From: Methanobacterium sp. UBA279
Lineage (GTDB): Archaea > Methanobacteriota > Methanobacteria > Methanobacteriales > Methanobacteriaceae
NCBI GenBank assembly: GCA_002502855.1
Contig: DAQK01000019.1
Span: forward strand, 1-16,141
Direction of reading: 5' to 3'
Length of the DNA stretch: 16,141 nt
Below are positions 1 through 7,080 of this stretch, in pieces. The notes beneath the pieces are model-generated. The model was not told the origin of the DNA and made no database searches. It was given only the letters and a program-made list of their open reading frames with translations. Position numbers and translations under genes: made by a program. Position 1 is the stretch's first letter; the number at the start of each line of letters is the position of its first letter.

Positions 1-1000
1 TATCTTCTGCTAGCTCTTCATATTTATTCAAAATTTCAATATTTTTTTCATCATTTATAGGGTAGTAAGCTTCCTTTCCTTTTTTCCATGGTATTGCATA
101 TTCTGTGGTAACCACTGTTTTTTCAGTTTGTGTTCCCTCAAAATGTTTATGCTCAATGGTCCTTGTGTATGGAACATCACTGTCTGTGTAATTAATTACG
201 GCATTTCCCTGATAGTTCTGGGTATCGTGTATTTTGTGTTCAAATTTTAGAGATCTGTATTCTAATTCACCGAAACAGTAATCAAAGTACTGGTCTATCA
301 TACCGGTGAAGATAATTTTATCAGCGATATTTTCCCATTTTTCCCGGTTATCAAAATAGTCAGTGTTTAACTCCACCTCTATACCGGTAAGTAGTTTTTC
401 TATTATTTTTGTATAACCACCTATTGGTATTCCCTGATATTTATCATTGAAATAGTTGTTATCGAAGGTAAACCTAACTGGAAGGCGTTTAATTATGAAG
501 GATGGTAACTCGGTGCACTTTTTACCCCACTGTTTTTCCGTGTATTCCTTAACCAGTTTTTCATAGATATCCTTTCCAACCAAATTTATAGCCTGTTCTT
601 CTAAGTTTTTTGGATTTTTTATATTCGCTTCTTTCCTTTGGGAATCTATGATCTTCCTAGCTTCATTGGGTGTTTTAACACCCCACATTTGATAGAAGGT
701 GTTCATGTTAAAGGGTAGATTGTATAGTTCATCTCTAAAAACCGCGATGGGAGAATTCGTATACCTGTTAAACTCTGCAAACTGCTGGATATAGTCCCAG
801 ATATCTTTATTATTGGTATGGAAGATATGTGCACCGTATTTATGGACATTGATATTGGAGATTTCCTCAGTGAATACGTTTCCCCCAATATGGTCTCTTT
901 TATCAATGACCATGATTTTGCTTCCATTTTTGTTCATTTCATGGGCAAAAACAGAACCAAATAACCCGGAACCAACTACCAAATAATCGTACATTGGCAT
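1..1000 (-). CDS. glf: UDP-galactopyranose mutase (C-terminus beyond window)
   Basis: This flavoenzyme interconverts UDP-galactopyranose and UDP-galactofuranose, giving the Galf donor for surface glycans; it acts in the cytosol. About 333 residues are visible. The N-terminus reads MPMYDYLVVGSGLFG, a dinucleotide-binding GxGxxG motif for FAD, followed by VIDKRDHIGGN and the segment KYGAHIFHT, all typical of the family. Further on are YNLPFNMNTFYQMWG and an EKQWGK segment. The family is usually about 365-375 aa, so roughly 40 residues lie past base 1. The start is taken as the ATG at 1000-998 because GAGTG lies about 6 nt upstream; the in-frame ATG two codons later is possible. A glycosyltransferase gene sits 93 bp upstream on the same strand, which supports a surface-polysaccharide locus. 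Confidence 0.95.
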   Translation of the reverse strand, partial: MPMYDYLVVGSGLFGSVFAHEMNKNGSKIMVIDKRDHIGGNVFTEEISNINVHKYGAHIFHTNNKDIWDYIQQFAEFNRYTNSPIAVFRDELYNLPFNMNTFYQMWGVKTPNEARKIIDSQRKEANIKNPKNLEEQAINLVGKDIYEKLVKEYTEKQWGKKCTELPSFIIKRLPVRFTFDNNYFNDKYQGIPIGGYTKIIEKLLTGIEVELNTDYFDNREKWENIADKIIFTGMIDQYFDYCFGELEYRSLKFEHKIHDTQNYQGNAVINYTDSDVPYTRTIEHKHFEGTQTEKTVVTTEYAIPWKKGKEAYYPINDEKNIEILNKYEELAED

Positions 1001-1093
1001 AATTTCACTCAATTTTTTTTATATTTTACTCTTTACTAGTACTTATATCAAATGTTCATATGTTTTCAGTAGACTTCTATTAAAACTTTACTT

Positions 1094-1975
1094 TTAAATT
1101 GACTTAAAGAAATTCAAAGCCTGTTTCGATAGATATACACTCCATATTCCCGTGTAGATGAATATAGTTACCAAGATGTTATGTTCATCCCGGTAATGTT
1201 TGTTATAAAACAATCGCATAGCATTATAGAACTCATATAATGCCTTAGATTGTCTGCCGCTTCCTCCCTTATAGTGAGTTATATTGGCGTCACCATAGTA
1301 GACCACCTTCCAGCCTGCCTGTTTAATACGGTAACACCAGTCTATGTCCTCCCCGTACATGAAGAATTCCTCATCCAAGAGCCCCACATCATCAATTGCC
1401 TCCCTTCTAACCAGCATGAATGCACCGCTTAAACTATCAACTTCATATGTCCCGTTTTCATCCAGGTAGGATAGGTTGTATCTGCCAAACCTCTTGCTCC
1501 GGGGAAATAACAATGAAAGGCCGGTCATCCTGTAGAAGGAAACTGTTGGGGTGGGGAAGCTTCTCCGGCATGCTTTGTCCAGTTTACCATCTGGTAAAAG
1601 TATTTTACATCCCAGAGCCCCAATTTCTTTATCACCGGCCATGTAATCTAAACATTTCTCCAGACAGTCCCCCTGGACTACGGTGTCAGAGTTGAGTAAG
1701 AGTACGTACTGGCTGGAGGACAGGGTTATGGCCTGGTTATTTGCCTGGGAAAACCCCCTGTTTTCGGGGTTTGCTATAAACTCCACCAATCCATCTTCCA
1801 CTTCATCTTGAAAGTCTTCCTCCAGCTTTTCAAGACTACCATCTGCTGATGCGTTGTCCACTACGTAAATATTATAACTGAACGGGTGTTCCCTGTTTAT
1901 CACCGATTCAATTGTCTGTTTGGTAAGCTGGTAGGTGCGGTAATTTACTATTATGATGGATAAGTCCCTTGGCAA
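1094..1975 (-). CDS. Glycosyltransferase family 2, rhamnosyltransferase-like
   Basis: A predicted GT-A fold glycosyltransferase of 293 aa that transfers a sugar from a nucleotide donor to a glycan acceptor. The N-terminus (LSIIIVNYRTYQLTKQTIES) is the usual GT2 nucleotide-binding strand. NSD at about residues 94-96 (LLLNSDTVV) stands for the metal-binding DxD motif. GALGCKILLPDGKLDKACRRSF and MYGEDIDWCYRIKQAGWKV are characteristic of the WbbL/RfbN-like rhamnosyltransferase branch, where ED is the likely catalytic base region. The start is a TTG at 1975, chosen because AAGGGAG lies about 9 nt upstream; no ATG gives a full-length protein. Its neighbour is glf, so it probably helps assemble a surface glycan. 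The exact sugar and acceptor cannot be told from sequence. Confidence 0.9.
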   Translation of the reverse strand: MPRDLSIIIVNYRTYQLTKQTIESVINREHPFSYNIYVVDNASADGSLEKLEEDFQDEVEDGLVEFIANPENRGFSQANNQAITLSSSQYVLLLNSDTVVQGDCLEKCLDYMAGDKEIGALGCKILLPDGKLDKACRRSFPTPTVSFYRMTGLSLLFPRSKRFGRYNLSYLDENGTYEVDSLSGAFMLVRREAIDDVGLLDEEFFMYGEDIDWCYRIKQAGWKVVYYGDANITHYKGGSGRQSKALYEFYNAMRLFYNKHYRDEHNILVTIFIYTGIWSVYLSKQALNFFKSI

Positions 1976-2143
1976 AACAAAATTCTCCCTTATAATTGGT
2001 GCTTTTCAGTTTTCAAGTTTAAATCAGGTATTAAATTGCCAGTGCATTCCTTTTCTATGTATCAAATAATATATAGAAGCATTATATTAATTAAATATTT
2101 ATCCTTAATCAGAAATCTTTCCAATACCCATGGGGGGTGCTAA

Positions 2144-2213
2144 ATGGATAAAAAAAAGTGTATATTATACCAGTTTCTAAAATGAATAAAAAAAAATGTA
2201 ATTATACCAGTTT
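2144..2213 (+). repeat. Imperfect 38-bp tandem duplication
   Basis: Two near-copies, 2144-2176 and 2182-2213, each begin ATGRATAAAAAAAA and end TTATACCAGTTT. They differ by a few substitutions and one missing base. The duplication lies at the 5' edge of the SPFH remnant and may mark the deletion or slippage event that broke that gene. Confidence 0.75.
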
Positions 2214-2348
2214 ACAACGTGGTGGACTTTTACCAGGCCATAACCAACCTGGCCCAGACCAACCTGAGGAATATAAATCGGTGACCTGGAACTGGACCAG
2301 ACCCTCACCTCCCGTGAAATGATAAACACCCAGTTAAGGTATAAATAA
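2144..2348 (+). pseudogene. Remnant of an SPFH/stomatin (slipin) family gene
   Basis: From 2210 the plus strand reads VYNVVDFYQAITNLAQTNLRNI, and after a +1 shift at about 2276 it continues IGDLELDQTLTSREMINTQLR before stopping at 2346-2348. This closely follows the conserved stomatin/slipin block (LAQTxLRxIIGxxELDxxLxxRExIN). One extra A at 2275-2277 explains the shift. Only about 45 codons remain; the N-terminal half, membrane anchor and C-terminal coiled coil are missing. Upstream, a strong GGGGGGTG site at 2132-2139 precedes an ATG at 2144 that now opens only 13 codons, so the gene's original start may survive. It is not expected to make a functional protein. The family match is from memory of the motif. 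Confidence 0.75.
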
Positions 2349-2374
2349 AACTGATATGGTATAAAATTAAATTT

Positions 2375-2407
2375 TAAAAAAATTAGAAAAGGGTGTTAAT
2401 ACCCTTT
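2375..2407 (-). terminator. Hairpin plus T-tract terminator of the pseudomurein-binding gene
   Basis: On the minus strand, 11 nt after the stop codon at 2419, AAAGGGT and ACCCTTT pair as a perfect 7-bp stem around a 6-nt loop, followed about 5 nt later by seven T's (A's at 2376-2382 on the plus strand). The form resembles an intrinsic terminator; in archaea the T-run itself is the main signal. Confidence 0.6.
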
Positions 2408-2418
2408 AATTCTTTGTT

Positions 2419-3948
2419 TTAGCTGGTAGCTTCCTTGTAGAGTATCTGTACCAGTTCTTGGAGTTTGCTGCTGTTGTAGCCTTCGTAGTATTTGTAGCCG
2501 TTGTTTGTGAGGTATTTGTCTGGATTGGCCAGTCCGGTGAAGGATGCTGGGCTGAAGTTATCGTCGTGTGCACGTTCTAACCAGGCTAACCCGGTTATCT
2601 TTTTAGCTCCGTCTGTAAATACAGTGAACACCTTCTTGGCATCTTTTAAACTCTTATAATAGGATGTTCCCATCTCATTCAGGGTCGCGGCGCAGGCTCC
2701 TCCGAAAAACTGCACTATCAGGGCATTGATGGGTACGTTGGTGTTGTTTAAGATGGCTATATTGTTAGCGCCGACACCGTAGTTATAGGCGGTGATTCCT
2801 AATTTCTTAAGTTCAGCAATAACTGCATTGATCCGGGCGTTGTCTGTGGCGTTGTTGCTTATTTTGTCTGATATGATGTAGACCGGCCTTATTATGGGGC
2901 TGGTCATTCCTGTGGATGTGGTTCCAGTCCAGCGTGGAGTGTAAATATAGTTGGGTAACCGTTTATTGTTATTGTAGAATGTGATGGCCTTTAAAAACAG
3001 GTATGTCGTTGATTCGTACCTTATCTTTCCCGTTGTAATGGTCCAGTAATTAGGTACCTTACTTCCACTTGAAAGATTGGCTATACTTTTTGCCAGAGAT
3101 ATGAAGTCTGCCTTTAGAATATTTCCTGCTTTAATTGTCTCTGATGGCGTAGTTGCCGCGGTGATCTTCTTGGTCTTGATGGTAACGTTCTTTCCACTGT
3201 TTAAGTCGGTGATCCTCTGAGCCAGGAGCTGTAAAAACTGTGAGATCCCAATGGTTTTACCGGCCACAGTTACCATGGTGGGCATCTTGTTTCTACTTTC
3301 CACATAGGTTTTAACACTGGCTACTGCCTGGTTTAACTGGGTAGGGGTGACTGTTACTACATCGGTAGTTGGAGTGGTTCCAGTTCCACCCTCTGGTGGA
3401 GTGTAGCTTTTACCAGTCCAGGGTGCCACTGCCACGTAGTTAGGTAATCTCTTATTGGTTTTATAGAAGATCAGTATCCGGGTGTAGGTGTCCACGGTGG
3501 TCTCAAACTTGATGTTCCCCTGGGATGTGCTCAGGTAGTTGGGCATCCTCCCGTTGGTGTCTGCGAATTTTTTCAAATTCTTAGCCACATTAACGTACTC
3601 TGTTTTCTGAATGTTCCCTTTTTTCAGGTTTTCCGTTGGTTTTGTAGGTACGTTAACATTTTTTACTGTGATGGCTGCTGTTGAACCGCTGTTTAATTGT
3701 GATGTTTCGGTGGTTATCAGGTATAAATACTGGGGCATGGTAACCTGTTTACCGGAAATGGTCACGTAGTTAGGCAGTCGTTTATTGGTCTTGTAAAAAC
3801 TATTAACACTTGAAGCTGCAGTGGTTAATTGACTGACTGTTACTTTAGTGGTGGTGCTGGTGTTAGTTGCAGCTGAAACAATATCTACAGTTATGGGCAG
3901 TGATATAGCCAAGAATAGCATCACTACCAGGAGTAGTTTTTTATCTAT
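2419..3948 (-). CDS. Secreted pseudomurein-binding repeat protein
   Basis: A predicted exported cell-wall protein (about 509 aa from 3948). The N-terminus is a signal peptide: two lysines, a hydrophobic stretch (LLLVVMLFLAISLPI) and cleavage near VSAA. Then come two copies of a 145-residue module (about residues 36-180 and 200-342 from 3948). Each holds two pseudomurein-binding-type repeats with the hallmark FY-x-T-N-KRLPNYV, a spacer near LNSG, and a closing W-T-G. The last 155 residues form a different domain (from PVYIISDKI, with GGACAATLNEMGTSYYKSL and GLAWLERAHDDNFSP) that I recall only from similar methanogen surface proteins; I assign it no function. The cysteine-histidine-aspartate triad of pseudomurein endopeptidases was not recognised. 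Start: GAGGTGG at 3953-3959 lies 4 nt before an ATA codon at 3948-3946 that opens IDKKLLLVV; a GTG at 3924 gives a signal peptide without charge and lies 29 nt from the site. Confidence 0.88.
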   Translation of the reverse strand: MDKKLLLVVMLFLAISLPITVDIVSAATNTSTTTKVTVSQLTTAASSVNSFYKTNKRLPNYVTISGKQVTMPQYLYLITTETSQLNSGSTAAITVKNVNVPTKPTENLKKGNIQKTEYVNVAKNLKKFADTNGRMPNYLSTSQGNIKFETTVDTYTRILIFYKTNKRLPNYVAVAPWTGKSYTPPEGGTGTTPTTDVVTVTPTQLNQAVASVKTYVESRNKMPTMVTVAGKTIGISQFLQLLAQRITDLNSGKNVTIKTKKITAATTPSETIKAGNILKADFISLAKSIANLSSGSKVPNYWTITTGKIRYESTTYLFLKAITFYNNNKRLPNYIYTPRWTGTTSTGMTSPIIRPVYIISDKISNNATDNARINAVIAELKKLGITAYNYGVGANNIAILNNTNVPINALIVQFFGGACAATLNEMGTSYYKSLKDAKKVFTVFTDGAKKITGLAWLERAHDDNFSPASFTGLANPDKYLTNNGYKYYEGYNSSKLQELVQILYKEATS

Positions 3949-3960
3949 TTTACCACCTCA

Positions 3961-4312
3961 ATTATCCAAAAGTCCTGTAATAGGATTGCTTCTGGATATA
4001 GTGGAATATTTGAGATCAAGACCTTAATAAATGTTTGTTTTATAGATAGAAAAATATGGGGTTTTAACACTTTATTATGTGATTTAACGAAGTAAAAATG
4101 GTAGTTTTTTATGGATTATGCTGATTTTAAAAATTTTTTCAAAAAATGAAAACTGAAAAATAAACCTTTCTGTTTTATCAATAAACAAAATATTGGTTAG
4201 ACCCAGTTTAAAAATCCAAAAAATCTATTTAAAAAAGAGATCATTGGCCATCCAAAAATCTCTCAAAAATATTAATCAAAGATAAATACACCCTCCACCC
4301 AATACAATCCAT
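3961..4312. other. Divergent AT-rich intergenic region
   Basis: No gene is visible between the divergent pseudomurein-binding gene and cbiF. It must hold promoters for both. Features seen: a 15-bp word TTTAACGAAGTAAAA at 4083-4097 that recurs inverted at 16044-16058, and an inverted repeat with arms AGAGAT/ATCTCT flanking TTGGCCA at about 4236-4262. A TATA-like AAAATATTAA at 4265-4274 could drive cbiF with a very short leader. No Shine-Dalgarno site precedes cbiF. These regulatory readings are weak. Confidence 0.4.
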
Positions 4313-5071
4313 ATGAAAGGAAAAGTGGTATTTATCGGAGGGGGCCCGGGAAACCCGGAACTTCTCACCTTAAAGGCTTATAAAATCATAAAGAAGGCAG
4401 ATACAATAATCTACGCCGGTTCACTGGTAAATAAAGAAGTTTTAAATGAAGCCAGACCAGATGCTCTGATATACAACAGCGCCACGTTGAACCTGGATGA
4501 AATAATAGATATAATGGAAAAAGAAACCAGTAAGGGTCACCTAGTGGCCAGGGTGCACACTGGAGACCCCTCCATCTACGGTGCCATCGGGGAGCAGATA
4601 CAACGGCTCAAGGAGAAAAATATAGACTATGAGATAATACCCGGTGTAAGCAGCCTATTTGCAGTTTCTGCTGCCTTAGAAACTGAATTAACTCTTCCCG
4701 AAGTATCACAAACGGTTATCATAACCCGCCCAGAGGGCAGGACACCCAAACCAGATAAGGAAGCCATCAAGTACCTGGCCAAGCATCAGGCCACCATGTG
4801 CATCTTCCTGGGTGTGCAGATGATAGAAGAGGTAGCAGAGGAACTTAAAACCCATTACCCCACTGATACACCGGTAGCCGTGGTTAAAAAGGCATCCTGG
4901 GATGATGAAGAAATAGTAAGGGGGACCCTGGAGGATATAGCAGGTAAGGTTAAAAGTGCCGGGCTCACCAAGACCGCTATAATAGTGGTAGGGAAGGTGC
5001 TGGATCCTGGAGAGGTCACACCATCTAAACTGTATGATAAGGGTTTCAGTCATGAATACAGAAAATCCTAA
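4313..5071 (+). CDS. cbiF: Cobalt-precorrin-4 C11-methyltransferase
   Basis: This enzyme transfers a methyl group from S-adenosylmethionine to C-11 of (cobalt-)precorrin-4 in corrin ring synthesis, on the way to the corrinoid cofactors methanogens need for methyl transfer. The 252-aa length fits the family. Visible signs: the SAM-binding loop GGGPGNPELLTLKA (residues 9-22), the subfamily mark IYAGSLV (33-39), VARVHTGDPSIYGAIGEQ (78-95) and the PGVSS segment (110-114), together pointing to CbiF/CobM rather than CbiL, CbiH or SUMT. The ATG at 4313 is the first in frame and gives the standard N-terminus. No other cob/cbi gene is in the window; scattered corrin genes are usual in Methanobacteriales. 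A small membrane protein follows after 25 nt and may be co-transcribed. Confidence 0.95.
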   Translation: MKGKVVFIGGGPGNPELLTLKAYKIIKKADTIIYAGSLVNKEVLNEARPDALIYNSATLNLDEIIDIMEKETSKGHLVARVHTGDPSIYGAIGEQIQRLKEKNIDYEIIPGVSSLFAVSAALETELTLPEVSQTVIITRPEGRTPKPDKEAIKYLAKHQATMCIFLGVQMIEEVAEELKTHYPTDTPVAVVKKASWDDEEIVRGTLEDIAGKVKSAGLTKTAIIVVGKVLDPGEVTPSKLYDKGFSHEYRKS

Positions 5072-5096
5072 CCAGTACTTATCGGAGATTTACTGA

Positions 5097-5612
5097 ATGA
5101 AAAAAAGTTATATTATCCTGATCATCATCCTTATAGCTGCCATGGTAATAGGATATTTCGCCTACACCCAATACAATGCTCTGAAAACACAGGAATCCAT
5201 AAAGGCATCCCAGGAGCTTAAAGATAATGCCACCACCTATTTTGACCAGGCCGTGAACCTGGAAAATAGAGGTGATTACTCTGGCGCCATCACCATGTAC
5301 CAGAAAAGTATGGATGATGCCCGGAGGGCGCTGGCCAGTGATAATCAGGCGTTAACCCCGGCCAGTGGGGTTTACCATGAATATCTGGATAATGAAATCC
5401 GGTTATTAGAGAAGATGATCCAGTTAATAGAGTACAAGATCTACCTGAACAAGGTCCTAACTAACAGTTTAAACCCGGGACAGGAAAAGGTGGAACCCAG
5501 CGTGTTAACCCCTTACATCGATAACTTAACCTGGGAAGTGGCTGACCTTAAAGAAGAGGCAGAGCAGATAATCAAGGATAACCCAGATGAGTTTAGGTTT
5601 TTAAACATATGA
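5097..5612 (+). CDS. Membrane-anchored TPR-like small protein
   Basis: A 171-aa protein not recognised by name. Residues 4-23 (SYIILIIILIAAMVIGYFAY) are a single hydrophobic helix after MKK, so it is probably anchored with its bulk outside. The rest is helical; residues about 44-77 (ATTYFDQAVNLENRGDYSGAITMYQKSM) resemble one tetratricopeptide-type helix pair (A...Y..A......G.Y..A...Y), and helices continue to the end. Only one or two such motifs are seen, so TPR is tentative. The start is the ATG at 5097, with CGGAG about 10 nt upstream. It lies 25 nt after cbiF on the same strand but shows no link to cobalamin synthesis. It meets a minus-strand gene end to end at 5641. Confidence 0.7.
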   Translation: MKKSYIILIIILIAAMVIGYFAYTQYNALKTQESIKASQELKDNATTYFDQAVNLENRGDYSGAITMYQKSMDDARRALASDNQALTPASGVYHEYLDNEIRLLEKMIQLIEYKIYLNKVLTNSLNPGQEKVEPSVLTPYIDNLTWEVADLKEEAEQIIKDNPDEFRFLNI

Positions 5613-5640
5613 TAAATTCTCCTTTCTCTAGATTCATTAT

Positions 5641-5820
5641 CTATTTAATGTATTTGAGTTTTTTATCCACCATACACATTGCATTATCCCTTAAAATAAT
5701 CCTCTGGGCTTTGTGTCTACCGGATTTAACAATGACCTTGATATCAGATATTTTTCGGGCTTCTCCAATAATCCGTTCTCCTTTTATGGTATCGCCCTCT
5801 CCAGTGTAAATTTTAACCAT
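5641..5820 (-). CDS. Small basic hypothetical protein downstream of RHH regulator
   Basis: A 59-residue ORF starting MVKIYTGEGDTIKGERIIGE and ending in VDKKLKYIK. I do not recognise it. It is rich in lysine, arginine and isoleucine, with alternating hydrophobic residues suggesting beta strands (IKVIVKSG, RIILRDN). The upstream regulator's stop codon TAA (5823-5821) abuts this ATG (5820-5818) with no gap, a layout typical of translationally coupled pairs. A weak GGGAT lies about 5 nt upstream inside the regulator gene. The tight coupling makes it a plausible partner of the ribbon-helix-helix protein, for example the second half of a two-gene module, but no toxin or other family signature is visible. 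Codon use and conserved-looking structure favour a real gene over chance. Confidence 0.6.
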   Translation of the reverse strand: MVKIYTGEGDTIKGERIIGEARKISDIKVIVKSGRHKAQRIILRDNAMCMVDKKLKYIK

Positions 5821-6162
5821 TTAAATCCCTTTTAAGCGCCCTTCTCTTTCTAATTCTTCAGTTATCTGAATGACTAATTCAAGATCCAGTTCCAGATCCT
5901 CAGATACTTCAGATAGGTATGCTTCATCATAACTCCTGTAGTATCCTAAAACTTCCTTTTTAGCAGATTCGTAATCAATATCCCTAATTTTAATTACTTT
6001 AACAGATTTCAGTTTATATCTTATGGCTTCTCTTACAAAATCAGATGCACTTAGAAATATTCCAGCATCGATCAAGCTAGATATTTCCTCATATTCCCTC
6101 GGAGCCAGTTTAGTTCCTACGGTTTTTGACTGCTTCACCTGTTCATGTTCTGCACGACTCAT
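5821..6162 (-). CDS. Ribbon-helix-helix transcriptional regulator
   Basis: A 113-aa predicted DNA-binding protein. Residues 14-53 fit a ribbon-helix-helix fold: a beta strand TVGTKLAP, helix A (REYEEISSLIDAG) and helix B (SASDFVREAIRYKLKS), the turn between helices carrying the usual G-x-F-x-S-x-S-D/E-x-x-R-x-A pattern. Such proteins bind palindromic operators as dimers. The C-terminal half is acidic and helical (SEDLELDLELVIQITEELEREGRL). The ATG at 6162 has no Shine-Dalgarno site, but a TATA box about 25 nt upstream suggests a leaderless transcript. A palindrome lies directly upstream, as expected for autoregulation. A 59-aa gene follows with zero spacing. The regulated targets are unknown. 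Confidence 0.85.
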   Translation of the reverse strand: MSRAEHEQVKQSKTVGTKLAPREYEEISSLIDAGIFLSASDFVREAIRYKLKSVKVIKIRDIDYESAKKEVLGYYRSYDEAYLSEVSEDLELDLELVIQITEELEREGRLKGI

Positions 6163-6194
6163 GGTTGGTTATATATAATTAACCATATATAAAA
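6163..6194 (-). promoter_or_regulatory. Promoter and operator-like palindrome of the RHH gene
   Basis: On the minus strand a TATA box (TTTTATATATGG, 6194-6183) lies about 25 nt before the ATG at 6162, putting the predicted transcript start at or next to the start codon. Between them is an inverted repeat TGGTTA-8 nt-TAACCA at 6166-6185. A repressor bound there would cover both TATA box and start site. Binding by the adjacent ribbon-helix-helix protein is inferred. Confidence 0.6.
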
Positions 6195-6353
6195 ATTATG
6201 GGAATCATTGGAATACAATCAATTAGGTTTATCTCTATTTTCAGTCGTTAATTCCTTAAACACTTTATAAACAGTTCTTTCTAATTTTTCTTTTTACACC
6301 TAGTAAAGACCTTTATTCGCTATTGAATCAATATATATCAGATTTTTTGGGTG

Positions 6354-6599
6354 TTAAAGCTCATATTCCCTGGCAGTCTTGATTGCAATATCATACATCA
6401 AGTCTTCATCCATTTAAATGTAGCATTTTGGCCTTCTTGGAGTATACGTGGCCTCATATAAGGACAAATCCTGAAAAACCTGAACATCAAATATATCATA
6501 GAAGAATAGTTTATCCTTTAATCCAAAGGAATCCTTCATCTCCATAAGTTTCAAAAATAGATTGAAATTTTCACCGAGAACTTCATAATCAATATTATC
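6354..6599 (-). pseudogene. Unidentified decayed ORF between regulator and tRNA
   Basis: One minus-strand frame runs from 6599 to 6354 with a single internal stop. It reads DNIDYEVLGENFNLFLKL, MEMKDSFGLKDKLFFYDI, then EATYTPRRPKCYI, TAA, and MDEDLMYDIAIKTAREYEL, TAA. The composition is protein-like and better than the other frames. The first ATG (6545) lies well inside, and upstream the frame runs into the tRNA promoter, so the 5' end is lost. The TAA at 6416-6414 is followed at once by ATG, so two very small genes are also possible. I do not recognise the family. Confidence 0.4.
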
Positions 6600-6603
6600 A
6601 AAA

Positions 6604-6612
6604 GATATATAA
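6604..6612 (+). promoter_or_regulatory. TATA box of tRNA-Gln
   Basis: ATATATAAA preceded by a purine-rich stretch (AAAAG) matches the archaeal TATA/BRE arrangement. It lies about 30 nt before the tRNA 5' end, as expected for stable RNA genes. Confidence 0.65.
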
Positions 6613-6638
6613 AGCCTAAAAATAAAATTAATTTTTTA

Positions 6639-6710
6639 AGTCCCTTGGGGTAGTGGCAATCCTGTGAGGCTCTGGACCTTTCGACGGCGGTTCGACTCCG
6701 CCAGGGACTA
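6639..6710 (+). tRNA. tRNA-Gln (anticodon CUG)
   Basis: A 72-nt cloverleaf can be folded by hand. The acceptor arms are AGTCCCT (6639-6645) and AGGGACT (6703-6709) with discriminator A at 6710. The D arm pairs GGGT with ATCC around AGTGGCA. The anticodon stem TGAGG/CCTTT is weak (one U-U and one G-U pair) with loop CTCTGGA, so the anticodon is CUG, which reads CAG (glutamine). The T arm GGCGG-TTCGACT-CCGCC is perfect. CCA is not encoded and no intron is seen. The identity rests on the anticodon and on similarity to archaeal tRNA-Gln as I recall it. Confidence 0.88.
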
Positions 6711-6717
6711 CTTATTA

Positions 6718-6948
6718 TTATTTATTCTCTTTTTCCTCTATTTCTATGGCATCTTTATAGATTCCCAGGAGAATTTCATCCTCCAGGTCGAACTTACCAG
6801 ACTTCTTCTTTTTAACTAATGTGTCATATTTTTCTTTAATTCTGTTCATTTTAGATTCATGCAGGAGATTTTTGGTTTTATCTTCAAGTTCTGCCTTCTT
6901 TTTTTCTATAATTTTCTCCTGTTTTTCCAAGTACTTGAATTCAGCCAT
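6718..6948 (-). CDS. Small charged coiled-coil protein, hypothetical
   Basis: A 76-aa protein starting MAEFKYLEKQEKIIEKKKAE, made almost wholly of lysine, glutamate and leucine/isoleucine helices, so a helical hairpin or coiled coil is likely. It has no signal peptide, membrane segment or cysteine. I do not recognise a family. The ATG at 6948 is supported by TGAGGATCT directly upstream (GAGG about 5 nt from the start). It lies tail to tail with the tRNA-Gln gene, 8 nt away, and has no co-directional partner; the sequence upstream holds only pseudogene remnants. Confidence 0.65.
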   Translation of the reverse strand: MAEFKYLEKQEKIIEKKKAELEDKTKNLLHESKMNRIKEKYDTLVKKKKSGKFDLEDEILLGIYKDAIEIEEKENK

Positions 6949-7080
6949 AGATCCTCACTCCACTCCTGATTACTAAACTGTATAATTGTTCCTTACTATA
7001 ACTTTGGGGTTACATTCTAATAATCATATCTAATTATAATCCGGGCCTATCATAAAAGGATAGATTGATATTCCCCCCCA

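Noticed and set aside
2182..2322. 46-codon plus-strand ORF starting MNKKKCNYTSLQRG
   Set aside because: It is open, but the neighbouring frames carry the conserved SPFH motif, which a chance overlap would not produce; no clear ribosome site lies before this ATG.
5609..5809. Plus-strand ORF of 66 aa
   Set aside because: It is the opposite strand of the 59-aa gene at 5641-5820, which has better composition and is coupled to the RHH gene.
6639..6948. tRNA-Gln as an active integration site
   Set aside because: No integrase gene and no second copy of the tRNA 3' end were found in the window; only an unidentified remnant lies beside it.
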